A DNA stretch of 64,000 nucleotides from positions 124,001 to 188,000 of the forward strand of contig NZ_JAGPXN010000014.1 of NCBI RefSeq assembly GCF_018070575.1, in the 5' to 3' direction. The DNA comes from Micromonospora sp. C31 (GTDB taxonomy: Bacteria > Actinomycetota > Actinomycetes > Mycobacteriales > Micromonosporaceae). Positions 7,549-14,505 of this stretch are shown here, piece after piece. The notes beneath the pieces were generated by a model. The model saw only the letters and a list, made by a program, of their open reading frames with translations, was not told the origin of the DNA and searched no databases. Position numbers and translations under genes: made by a program. Every line of letters begins with the position of its first letter. The first letter of the stretch is position 1.

Positions 7549-8997
7549 CTACAGGTCGGCGGGGGCGGCGAGCCGGCCCGCCACGGCGGTGGCGGCGGCG
7601 ACCGGCGGGGAGACCAGGTGGGTGCGTCCGCCCCGGCCCTGGCGGCCCTCGAAGTTGCGGTTGGAGGTGGAGGCGGAGCGCTGGCCCGGCGAGAGCGTGT
7701 CCGGGTTCATCCCGAGACACATGGAGCAGCCGGCGAAGCGCCACTCGGCGCCGGCGTCGGTGAAGACCGCGTCCAGCCCCTCCGCTTCGGCCGCCTCGCG
7801 GACGGCGGCGGAACCGGGCACGACCAGCATCCGCACCCCGTCGGCGACCCGGTTGCCGCGCAGCACGTCGGCGGCGGCCCGAAGGTCCTCCAGCCGACCG
7901 TTGGTGCAGGAGCCGACGAAGACCACGTCGACCGCGAGGTCGCGCAGCGGCGTGCCGGGGCGCAGGTCCATGTACTCCAGCGCGCGCCGGGCGGCGGCCC
8001 GCTCGGCCTCGGTGACGAACTCCTCCGGCGTGGGCACCACCGCGCCCAGCGGTGCGCCCTGGCCGGGGTTGGTGCCCCAGGTGACGAACGGGGTGACGGC
8101 GTCGGCGTCCAGGCTCACCTCGGCGTCGAAGGTCGCGCCCTCGTCCGTGGGCAGGGTCCGCCACCACTCGACCGCCGCGTCCCAGTCGGCGCCCTTCGGG
8201 GCGTTCGGCCGCCCCTTCAGGTACGCGAAGGTGGTCTCGTCCGGCGCGATCATGCCGGCCTTGGCGCCCCACTCGATGGACATGTTGGCGATCGTCATCC
8301 GCCCCTCCATGGACAGCGACCGGATCGCCTCGCCGCGGTACTCGACGATGTGCCCGCGGCCGCCGCCCGTGCCGACCTGGGCGATCAACGCCAGCACCAG
8401 GTCCTTGGCGGTGACCCCGGGGGCGAGCTGCCCGGTGACGTTCACCGCCATCGTCCTCGGCCGGCTCTGCGGCAGCGTCTGGGTCGCCAGCACGTGCTCG
8501 ACCTCACTCGTGCCGATGCCGAACGCGAGCGCGCCGAACGCGCCGTGGGTGGCCGTGTGCGAGTCGCCGCAGACGATGGTCATGCCGGGCTGGGTGACGC
8601 CGAGCTGCGGGCCGATGACGTGCACGATGCCCTGGTTCTCGTCGCCCAGCGGGTGCAGCCGCACCCCGAACTCGGCGCAGTTGCGCCGCAGCGTCTCGAT
8701 CTGCGTACGCGAGGTGGGGTCGGCGATGGTGAGCAGGTCGCCGCGCCGCTGCCGGAACGACGGGTCGGCGTACCCCGTCGGGGTGTTGTGGTCCTCCGTG
8801 GCGAGCGTGAGGTCCGTGCGGCGCACCCGGCGCCCGGCGAGGCGCAGCCCGTCGAAGGCCTGTGGGCTCGTCACCTCGTGCAGCAGGTGCAGGTCGATGA
8901 AGAGCAGGTCGGGCTCGCCCTCGGCGGACCGTACGACGTGCGCGTCCCAGACCTTCTCGGCCAGGGTCCTCGGCTCGGTAGTAGTGACTCCCACCAT
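7549..8997 (-). CDS. leuC: 3-isopropylmalate dehydratase large subunit
   Basis: A 482-residue aconitase-family protein binding a [4Fe-4S] cluster, partner of LeuD. Motifs: DLHLLHEVTSPQAF, CGDSHTATHGAFGALAFGIG, the cluster cysteines in VGSCTNGR (about residue 360) and GCSMCLGMNPD (about 422 and 425), then STSNRNFEGRQGRGGRTHL. The ATG at 8997 has TAGGAT exactly 6 nt before it, so the mRNA is probably leaderless, although a weak AGGA is also present. Its promoter overlaps that of the divergent ndgR. In Streptomyces NdgR binds the leuC promoter, so the same control is likely here. Confidence 0.97.
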   Translation of the reverse strand: MVGVTTTEPRTLAEKVWDAHVVRSAEGEPDLLFIDLHLLHEVTSPQAFDGLRLAGRRVRRTDLTLATEDHNTPTGYADPSFRQRRGDLLTIADPTSRTQIETLRRNCAEFGVRLHPLGDENQGIVHVIGPQLGVTQPGMTIVCGDSHTATHGAFGALAFGIGTSEVEHVLATQTLPQSRPRTMAVNVTGQLAPGVTAKDLVLALIAQVGTGGGRGHIVEYRGEAIRSLSMEGRMTIANMSIEWGAKAGMIAPDETTFAYLKGRPNAPKGADWDAAVEWWRTLPTDEGATFDAEVSLDADAVTPFVTWGTNPGQGAPLGAVVPTPEEFVTEAERAAARRALEYMDLRPGTPLRDLAVDVVFVGSCTNGRLEDLRAAADVLRGNRVADGVRMLVVPGSAAVREAAEAEGLDAVFTDAGAEWRFAGCSMCLGMNPDTLSPGQRSASTSNRNFEGRQGRGGRTHLVSPPVAAATAVAGRLAAPADL

Positions 8998-9003
8998 CTG
9001 GAC

Positions 9004-9009
9004 ATCCTA
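9004..9009 (-). promoter_or_regulatory. leuC -10 hexamer, leaderless
   Basis: On the minus strand TAGGAT is followed by 6 nt and then the leuC ATG. The hexamer shares base 9004 with the -35 of ndgR, so the two divergent promoters physically overlap. Confidence 0.55.
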
Positions 9010-9017
9010 AATTCTGG
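9006..9017. promoter_or_regulatory. Candidate NdgR operator
   Basis: CCTAAATTCTGG is an imperfect palindrome of the form CC..AATT..GG. It overlaps the leuC -10 and lies between the -35 and -10 of ndgR, so a dimer bound here could block both promoters. NdgR binding itself is inferred. Confidence 0.4.
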
Positions 9018-9034
9018 GAGGTAAGTTTCGGCTT

Positions 9035-9733
9035 GTGGGACACAGTATGAGCGGTGTCGGCGTTCTCGACAAGGCGGTGGTCATCCTGGCCGCCTGCGTC
9101 GACGGCGCCAGCCTGGCCGAACTCGTTGAACGCACCAAGCTGCCCCGGGCCACCGCGCACCGGCTGGCGCAGGCGCTGGAGATCCACCGGATGCTGGTCC
9201 GGGACACCCAGGGGCGCTGGCGTCCCGGCCCGCGCCTGGGTGAGCTCGCCAACGCCGCGCCGGACGTGCTCCTGACGGCGGCGGAGCCGCTGCTGGCGGC
9301 GCTGCGGGACGCGACGGGCGAAAGCGCCCAGCTCTACCTGCGCCGCGCCGACGAGCGCATCTGCGTGGCCGCCGCCGAGCGGGCCAGCGGCCTGCGCGAC
9401 ACCGTGCCGGTGGGCTCGGTGCTGCCGATGACGGCGGGCTCCGCGGCACAGATCCTGCTCGCCTGGGAGCCGCCCGAGGCGGTGATGCCACTGCTGCCCC
9501 GGTCCAAGTTCACCGGCCGCACCCTCGCCGAGGTACGCCGCCGCGGCTGGGCGCAGAGCGTCGCCGAACGCGAGGCGGGTGTGGCGAGCGTCTCGGCGCC
9601 GATCCGCGACCGCACCGGTCGGGTCATCGCCGCGATCAGCATCTCCGGCCCCATCGAGCGGCTGGGCCGCCGTCCCGGCGAACGCCACGCCATGGCCGTG
9701 GTCCGAGCCGGCCAACGCCTCTCCGGCCTCTGA
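9035..9733 (+). CDS. ndgR: IclR-family regulator NdgR
   Basis: A 232-residue IclR-type regulator. Residues 1-60 are the winged helix (VGVLDKAVVILAA, LPRATAHRLAQALE); the rest is the effector domain (GESAQLYLRRADERICVAAAE, SGLRDTVPVGSVLPMTAGSAAQILLAW, RRGWAQSVAEREAGVASVSAP). It closely resembles Streptomyces NdgR/AreB, which controls leucine and methionine genes and stress responses. It lies divergent to leuCD, the conserved arrangement. GTG 9035 is chosen for the leaderless promoter; ATG 9047 is possible. The mRNA start lies close to the candidate operator, which suggests autoregulation. Confidence 0.9.
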   Translation: MGHSMSGVGVLDKAVVILAACVDGASLAELVERTKLPRATAHRLAQALEIHRMLVRDTQGRWRPGPRLGELANAAPDVLLTAAEPLLAALRDATGESAQLYLRRADERICVAAAERASGLRDTVPVGSVLPMTAGSAAQILLAWEPPEAVMPLLPRSKFTGRTLAEVRRRGWAQSVAEREAGVASVSAPIRDRTGRVIAAISISGPIERLGRRPGERHAMAVVRAGQRLSGL

Positions 9734-9826
9734 CCACACCCACCCACCCGCCTGCCCCACTGCCCCTCACCGGGGGGGGGTGGGACGGGTGCCGGGCCTG
9801 GTGGGGGTCGTGGACGTGGCAATGCG

Positions 9827-9860
9827 AACGGCCCGCCCCACCGGAGTGGAACGGGCCGTT
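9827..9860 (-). terminator. Terminator after tRNA-Glu copy 2
   Basis: Arms AACGGCCCG and CGGGCCGTT pair perfectly, with an inner CCAC/GTGG helix in the loop. The hairpin begins 8 nt after the tRNA 3' end. The same hairpin follows the other tRNA-Glu. Confidence 0.65.
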
Positions 9861-9868
9861 CGAAAACG

Positions 9869-9941
9869 TAGCCCCGACCGGATTCGAACCGGCGCTACCG
9901 CCTTGAGAGGGCGGCGTCCTGGGCCGCTAGACGACGGGGCC
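9869..9941 (-). tRNA. tRNA-Glu (CTC)
   Basis: A 73-nt cloverleaf. The anticodon stem is CCGCC/GGCGG around loop CTCTCAA (anticodon CTC), the T arm has GGTTCGAATCC, and the acceptor stem GGCCCCG pairs with CGGGGCT, giving a G1-U72 wobble and discriminator A73. CCA is not encoded. It is identical to the copy at 10245-10317. Confidence 0.95.
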
Positions 9942-9944
9942 AAG

Positions 9945-10200
9945 ACCTCACTGCTTCCACCGCCCTTCCGGGCGGTGCCGCTGTAGTCTAGCGGCGTCCC
10001 CTCCGGAGACGGAAATCGGGGCGACCAGCGCCGGGCGACTGCGACCGGGCCAGCCGCGACCGATCGACGGCGCGGACGCAGGACCGGGGCACAGCGCGGA
10101 CGCGCTCGAGGGACGGCGTGCGGCCCGGGGCATGGCGTGGACGCAGGCACGGCGCGCGGCTCGGGCGATGCGGAACGAGGGCATGCGGGACGAGGCGCGC
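9945..10200. other. Spacer between the two tRNA-Glu genes
   Basis: I see no gene here. The part just before the proximal tRNA holds a short inverted repeat (ACCGC.CTTCCGGGCGGT, near 9958-9977); the rest is GC-rich sequence with frequent acgcgg/gcggac motifs. Confidence 0.4.
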
Positions 10201-10202
10201 GA

Positions 10203-10236
10203 AACGGCCCGCCCCACCGGAGTGGAACGGGCCGTT
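10203..10236 (-). terminator. Terminator after tRNA-Glu copy 1
   Basis: Same hairpin as at 9827-9860: AACGGCCCG with CGGGCCGTT and an inner CCAC/GTGG helix. It shows that the tRNA and its terminator were duplicated together. Confidence 0.65.
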
Positions 10237-10244
10237 CGAAAACG

Positions 10245-10317
10245 TAGCCCCGACCGGATTCGAACCGGCGCTACCGCCTTGAGAGGGCGGCGTCCTGGGC
10301 CGCTAGACGACGGGGCC
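10245..10317 (-). tRNA. tRNA-Glu (CTC)
   Basis: A 73-nt cloverleaf identical to the copy at 9869-9941, with anticodon CTC, G1-U72 and A73. Transcription order on the minus strand is tRNA-Gln, this copy, then the second copy, each tRNA-Glu with its own terminator. Confidence 0.95.
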
Positions 10318-10451
10318 AGAACCTGCTCGCGGCACCGCTCTGTGGAGCGGTGCCGCTGGACTCTACCAGAGAGAACCCCGATCCCCTGACGGGAACCGGA
10401 GCCATCTCCTACGAGATCCAGCGCGCGAGGATCTCTCGAACCTCGGCTGCG

Positions 10452-10523
10452 CTGGGGTACCAGGACTCGAACCTAGACTAACTGAACCAGAATCAGTCGG
10501 GCTGCCAATTACCCCATACCCCA
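10452..10523 (-). tRNA. tRNA-Gln (CTG)
   Basis: A 72-nt cloverleaf: acceptor TGGGGTA/TACCCCA, anticodon stem ACTGA/TCAGT around TTCTGGT (anticodon CTG), T arm GGTTCGAGTCC, discriminator G73. The first pair is U1-A72, the known identity element for Glu-tRNA(Gln) amidotransferase GatCAB, whose genes are also in this window. CCA is not encoded. Confidence 0.95.
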
Positions 10524-10631
10524 TTGGCCCCTTGCGGTGCCGGGATCAAACCTTACCCTCCCGGCGCCGACAGGCCAAATCGAGCCCCCCCAAACAGCAT
10601 GTGGCCTGCGGAAACAGGGCCTCGACGCGGA

Positions 10632-11435
10632 TCAGGCGACGGGTACCACCGGGTTGGTGAGGTCCCCGATCCCCTCGATCCGCACGGTGACCGTATCCCC
10701 GTCCAGGAGCGGGCTAACCCCGGCCGGCGTGCCGGTGAGGACCACGTCGCCGGGGAGCAGCGTCATGACGTGCGAGACGTACGACACCAGGGCCGGCACG
10801 TCGAAGACCATGTCCCGGGTCCGGCCGAGCTGGCGGACCTCCATCTCCTCGGGGTTGCGACCCACCTCACAGCGGATCTCGACGTCGCGGACGTCGAGCC
10901 CGGTGGTGATCCACGGCCCGATCGGGCAGAACGAGTCGAAGCCCTTGGCGCGGGTCCACTGGCCGTCGGAGCGCTGGAGGTCCCGGGCGGTGACGTCGTT
11001 GGCGCAGGTGTAGCCGAAGATGGCGCGCTCCGCGGCGGCCCGGTCGGCCCGGCGGGCGCCCGGCGCGCCGATCACCACGGCCAGCTCGGCCTCGTGCTCG
11101 ACCTGCTTGGAGAAGATCGGCAGCCGGATGGCGTCCCGGGGACCGATCACGGAGGTGGACGGTTTGAGGAAGAGCAGCGGCTCCTTCGGCACCTCACTGC
11201 CGTGCTCGGCGGCGTGCTCGGCGTAGTTGCGGCCGACGCACACGACCTTGCTGGGCAGGATCGGCGAGAGCAGGCGGACGTCCGACAGCGCCCAACGGGC
11301 GCCGCTGAAGGTGAGCTGGCCGAACGGGTGGCCCTCGATCTCGGCGACGGTCAGGCCCTGCGGGCCCGCCTCCGGCTCGCCCTCGACGGCCCCGAACGAC
11401 ATTCCCTTGGCATGAGCAAAACGAGCGATACGCAC
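10632..11435 (-). CDS. Fumarylacetoacetate hydrolase family protein
   Basis: A 267-residue cytoplasmic enzyme of the FAH superfamily. It has the metal-binding and active-site pattern VCVGRNYAEHAAE, EPLLFLKPSTSVIGP, VEHEAELAVVIG, GYTCANDVTARDLQ, KGFDSFCPIGPWI and LLPGDVVLTGTPAGVSPLLDGD. Members act on 2-oxo or acylpyruvate-type carbon-carbon bonds (hydratase, isomerase, decarboxylase or acylpyruvase). The substrate is not evident. It is the counterpart of Rv2993c, next to the same tRNA genes. The glutamyl-tRNA synthetase gene usually found next to it in relatives is absent here. TAGATT sits 6 nt before GTG 11435, so translation is probably leaderless. Confidence 0.88.
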   Translation of the reverse strand: MRIARFAHAKGMSFGAVEGEPEAGPQGLTVAEIEGHPFGQLTFSGARWALSDVRLLSPILPSKVVCVGRNYAEHAAEHGSEVPKEPLLFLKPSTSVIGPRDAIRLPIFSKQVEHEAELAVVIGAPGARRADRAAAERAIFGYTCANDVTARDLQRSDGQWTRAKGFDSFCPIGPWITTGLDVRDVEIRCEVGRNPEEMEVRQLGRTRDMVFDVPALVSYVSHVMTLLPGDVVLTGTPAGVSPLLDGDTVTVRIEGIGDLTNPVVPVA

Positions 11436-11441
11436 CAGGCC

Positions 11442-11447
11442 AATCTA
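11442..11447 (-). promoter_or_regulatory. -10 hexamer of FAH gene, leaderless
   Basis: On the minus strand TAGATT is followed by exactly 6 nt and the GTG start at 11435. Confidence 0.55.
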
Positions 11448-11617
11448 GCCCCGGCGGTCCGCGACCCGGCCGAGGCTCGTAGGCCGGGGTCAGCGCCGCA
11501 CCCCGGACACCGGGCGGCGCACCATACGGCACCGCCCGATCGCCCGGGCCGAGTTCGCGACTTCGTACCCGCCCGGTGTCGCCCCGCGCCTAGCGTCGGC
11601 TCCGGAGGTTCGTTCGT

Positions 11618-12904
11618 ATGCCTGCATCGACACGACACCACAGGGCCCTCGCAGTGTTCGTACACTGCCTCGGCATTCTCGCCGCCGTGCCGGCGACGCT
11701 GCCCGCGGCGGCACCGCCGGCGGCAGCCGCGCCGCCACCGCCGGCGGTCGCGCCGACGCCGGAGCCGGCGATGCCGTCGGCGCCGCCGGCGGTGCCCACC
11801 CCGGCCCGGGCCGCCCCGCCGGTGGCGAAACCGCCGGTCACGGTCGCGGTGGTGCCGGAGCGCTCGCCGGCACCGCGCTACCGGATCCAGGTCCGCAACA
11901 GCGGCGGCACGCCGGTGGACACCATGGTCCGGCAGGAGCTGCCACCCGGGGCCTCGGCGACCGCCATCACCGACGGGGGCCGGGCCACCCGGAGCGCCGG
12001 GCAGTCGGCCACCGAGGTGACCTGGCAGCTGAAACTGCCCGCGCGCAGCACCACCACCCTGGGCACGGCGCTCACCACCGCCGCCCCGGCCCGGCCGCTG
12101 ACCGCGCCGGCCTGCGCGTTCACCCGCGACGGCAGCCGGCCGTACGACTGCGCGACCGCGACCTGGGCCGCGGGTGCGCCGGCCTCGGCGCCCGAGCGGT
12201 CCGAGGCGCCGCCGTGGCGCCGGACGCCGGTGCTGCTGGCGGGGCTCGCCACGGTGGCGGTGCTCGCGGTGGGCGGGGCCTGGACCTGGCGCCGGCGCCG
12301 GCGACCGGTCGCGGCGGCCCTGACCGGCGAGGGACCGGGGACGCTCTACCCGCGTCCGGCCGCACCGCGCCCGGAACAGCTCCGCCGCAAGCCGTCCGTC
12401 TGGTTGATCGTCCCGGTGGCCGCCGTGGTGCTGGCCGGTACGGTGGGCACCGCCGCCTGGACGGCCACCCGGAAGGTCGCCGCCGTCGACACCGGCAGCC
12501 AGCCGACCAGGGGCGCGTGGTTGGGCCAGGGGGTCAACGGCACCGTCGGCGAGCCGCTGCGCGAGTCGGCGTTCGAGTTCACCGTGTACCGGGTCGCCTG
12601 CGAGCCCGGCACGGCGGCCCGGCAGTGCGAGGCCACGGTCGGGGTACGCAACCTGACCCCCGAGCAGCAGAGCTGGCACGGCCGGCTGCAACGGGCGTAC
12701 CTGCCCGACGGCAACTTCGTCAGCACCGACGAGCAGGCCACGCGGGCGGCCAACGAGGGCCGCGACGTCTTCGCCCAGCCGATGGCGGCCGGCAGCCGGA
12801 CGGTGTTGCCCCTGGTCTTCACCGTCCACGGGCAGGCGCCGCCGCAGCAGTTGGAGCTGCGCAGCGGGGTGTTCTCCGCCGGGGTCCGGGTGGACGTGCC
12901 CTGA
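11618..12904 (+). CDS. Secreted/membrane protein of unknown function
   Basis: A 428-residue protein I cannot name. It has a signal peptide (about residues 1-31), a Pro/Ala-rich stretch to about residue 75, a beta-rich extracellular segment resembling DUF11-type repeats (QVRNSGGTPVDTMVRQELPPG), then two membrane helices at about 205-222 and 262-284 separated by an Arg-rich loop (RRRRRPV). The C-terminal 140 residues resemble DUF4352-like immunoglobulin folds (FEFTVYRVACEPG, RAYLPDGNFVSTDEQATR, VLPLVFTVHG). GGAGGT lies 8 nt before ATG 11618, and TAGCGT at 11591 is a likely -10. It is divergent from the FAH gene. It could be a cell-envelope protein that presents its ends outside. Confidence 0.6.
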   Translation: MPASTRHHRALAVFVHCLGILAAVPATLPAAAPPAAAAPPPPAVAPTPEPAMPSAPPAVPTPARAAPPVAKPPVTVAVVPERSPAPRYRIQVRNSGGTPVDTMVRQELPPGASATAITDGGRATRSAGQSATEVTWQLKLPARSTTTLGTALTTAAPARPLTAPACAFTRDGSRPYDCATATWAAGAPASAPERSEAPPWRRTPVLLAGLATVAVLAVGGAWTWRRRRRPVAAALTGEGPGTLYPRPAAPRPEQLRRKPSVWLIVPVAAVVLAGTVGTAAWTATRKVAAVDTGSQPTRGAWLGQGVNGTVGEPLRESAFEFTVYRVACEPGTAARQCEATVGVRNLTPEQQSWHGRLQRAYLPDGNFVSTDEQATRAANEGRDVFAQPMAAGSRTVLPLVFTVHGQAPPQQLELRSGVFSAGVRVDVP

Positions 12905-12925
12905 TCGGGCGCCGGGCGGCGGTCG

Positions 12926-12931
12926 TACCCT
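12926..12931 (+). promoter_or_regulatory. -10 hexamer before an 11-codon ORF
   Basis: TACCCT is followed by 7 nt and a GTG at 12939. The same 9-mer TACCCTGGG precedes the leaderless start at 50150. Confidence 0.45.
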
Positions 12932-12938
12932 GGGATCC

Positions 12939-12974
12939 GTGACCGCCGCCGGGTTCGAAGGTCCGGACCGTTGA
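12939..12974 (+). CDS. Putative 11-residue upstream ORF
   Basis: The frame VTAAGFEGPDR runs from a GTG placed 7 nt after a TAnnnT hexamer to a TGA that overlaps the TTG start of the next gene (TTGA). The layout would couple translation of the glycosylase-like gene to this leaderless mini-ORF. No homology can be judged at this length, and it may simply mark the transcript start. Confidence 0.3.
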   Translation: MTAAGFEGPDR

Positions 12975-13846
12975 CCAGCATCCCCGCCGCAAGCTGGCTC
13001 CCCCTCCTGGAAGCACACGAGAAGCGCGCCGACTCCCTCACCGCAGGCCACCGCGCCCGTAAGGCCACGAGGGAACGCCACGCGATCGATGACTTCCTGT
13101 ACGACTACTACGGCACCCGGCCCTCCGTGCTCCGACGGTGGCACCCCGGCGTGGGCATCTCCCTGGAACCGGGACCGCACGGCTCCGCCCCACACCGGCA
13201 GTGGCGTTGGTATGCCACGGACGCGGACGGGATCGTGAGCTTCGACGTCGCGGCGTTCCTCGCCGACCGGGCCGAGTCGGTGCGCTTCATCCGTCGACTG
13301 CTGTCCGCCATCTCGTCACGACCAGCCTTCACCGGCTGCTTCGGCCTGCACGAGTGGGCGATGGTGTACCGCCAGCGTGAGCATCGGCATCCACTCCCCC
13401 TGCGGCTCGGGCAGGAGGGAACCGACGCGGTGGTCGAGTCCCACCAGATCCGCTGCACGCACTTCGACGCGTTCCGGTTCTTCACCCCTGACGCGGTTGG
13501 CCTCAACCGGCTCCGACCGACGAGGGAGAGCCAGGTGGAGCTTGACCAGCCGGGCTGCCTGCATGCCTCGATGGACTGCCACAAGTGGGCGACCAAGCTG
13601 GGCCCCGCGGTTCCGGGGGACCTGGCGCTCGACTGCTTCGAGTTGGCGAGGGACATCCGGCTGCTCGACATGCAGGCGTCCCCGTACGACTTCTCCTCCT
13701 ACGGGGAACCGGCGGTAGCCGTCGAGACTCCTGAGGGCAAGGCCGAGTACGTCGCGCGGCAGCGCGAGTTCGCGCATCGCGCCGCGCCGCTGCGGGCGCG
13801 ACTGGTCGCCGAGTGCGACCGGCTGCTGTCGACGACCAACGGGTGA
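12971..13846 (+). CDS. 3-methyladenine DNA glycosylase-like protein
   Basis: A 291-residue protein of an actinobacterial family annotated as 3-methyladenine DNA glycosylase. Family motifs seen: DDFLYDYYGTRPSVLRRWHPG, CFGLHEWAMVYR, PLRLG..GTDAVVESHQIRC, HFDAFRFFTP, LNRLRPTRESQVELDQPG, CLHASMDCHKWATKLGP and DMQASPYDF. The catalytic claim comes from family annotation, not from a helix-hairpin-helix signature, which I do not see. The start is a TTG at 12971 with GAAGG about 9 nt upstream; no other in-frame start lies upstream. The start overlaps the stop of an 11-codon ORF. It converges on arfB. Confidence 0.7.
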   Translation: MTSIPAASWLPLLEAHEKRADSLTAGHRARKATRERHAIDDFLYDYYGTRPSVLRRWHPGVGISLEPGPHGSAPHRQWRWYATDADGIVSFDVAAFLADRAESVRFIRRLLSAISSRPAFTGCFGLHEWAMVYRQREHRHPLPLRLGQEGTDAVVESHQIRCTHFDAFRFFTPDAVGLNRLRPTRESQVELDQPGCLHASMDCHKWATKLGPAVPGDLALDCFELARDIRLLDMQASPYDFSSYGEPAVAVETPEGKAEYVARQREFAHRAAPLRARLVAECDRLLSTTNG

Positions 13847-13870
13847 ACCAGCCCGCCCGGCCACCGCCTG

Positions 13871-13908
13871 CTTCATGGGCCGTGACCGGCTTCATGGGCC
13901 GTGACCGG
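13871..13908. repeat. Two perfect 19-bp tandem copies
   Basis: CTTCATGGGCCGTGACCGG occurs twice without spacing in the gap between two convergent genes. Confidence 0.85.
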
Positions 13909-13997
13909 CTGCGCCGGATCTCGACGACGGCGGCCCGGTCCACCCGCTCGGTACCACACCGGTGTCTTCCTGCCGCCCCGCCACTTCTGAGACACGC

Positions 13998-14423
13998 CTA
14001 GTCGCCGTCGACGCGGCGGTCGCGCTTGCGCTGTGACCGGCGCTTCTTCTCGGCCAGCCGGCGCTCCTTCGCGCCCCGCGAGGGGCGGGTGGGCCGGCGG
14101 GGCGGGGGTGGCGGGGCGGCGGCCTCGCGCAGCAGCGCGGCCAGCCGTTCCCGGGCGGCCTCGCGGTTGGCCAGCTGCGCCCGGTGCTCGCTGGCGGTGA
14201 CGGTGAGCACACCGTCGACCAGCCGGTTGGCGAGCCGCTCCAGCGCCCGCTCCCGCAGCGGCCCGGGCACGCCGGGCGAGGCGGCCAGGTCGAAGCTCAG
14301 CTCCACCCGCGAGTCGGTGGTGTTGACGCCCTGACCACCGGGCCCGGACGAGCGGGAGAAGCGTTCCCGCAGCTCGGCGGCGGGCACGGTCCATCGGTCG
14401 TTCACCCGCAGTCCGTCGTCCAC
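13998..14423 (-). CDS. arfB: Peptidyl-tRNA hydrolase ArfB
   Basis: A 141-residue ribosome-rescue factor with the GGQ motif at residues 29-31 (SRSSGPGGQGVNTTDSRVEL) that hydrolyses peptidyl-tRNA on stalled ribosomes. A Lys/Arg-rich tail (KERRLAEKKRRSQRKRDRR) matches the mRNA-channel-binding C-terminus of the family. It is too short to be a release factor 1 or 2. TAGCCT sits exactly 6 nt before GTG 14423, so the mRNA is probably leaderless. It stands alone between the glycosylase-like gene and the HtrA operon. Confidence 0.92.
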   Translation of the reverse strand: MDDGLRVNDRWTVPAAELRERFSRSSGPGGQGVNTTDSRVELSFDLAASPGVPGPLRERALERLANRLVDGVLTVTASEHRAQLANREAARERLAALLREAAAPPPPPRRPTRPSRGAKERRLAEKKRRSQRKRDRRVDGD

Positions 14424-14429
14424 TCCCCG

Positions 14430-14435
14430 AGGCTA
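14430..14435 (-). promoter_or_regulatory. -10 hexamer of arfB, leaderless
   Basis: On the minus strand TAGCCT is followed by exactly 6 nt and the GTG start. Confidence 0.55.
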
Positions 14436-14505
14436 ACGCCCCTGCCGCCCGTCCGGGGTCGCGGGTTTTCACATTCCGGGCCGCCCGAGCGGGTGTACGC
14501 GCAGC

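Larger units (their letters stand above)
8999..9027 (+). promoter_or_regulatory. ndgR promoter, leaderless
   Basis: TGGACA (8999-9004) and TAAGTT (9022-9027) are 17 bp apart, and the GTG at 9035 follows 7 nt later. This is a near-consensus housekeeping promoter giving a leaderless transcript. The CC..AATT..GG palindrome lies in its spacer. Confidence 0.6.

Noticed and set aside
9827..10327. Repeated tRNA-Glu 3' ends considered as attL/attR of an integrated element
   Set aside because: Only about 375 bp lie between them with no integrase or cargo; tandem duplication of a tRNA cassette explains it.
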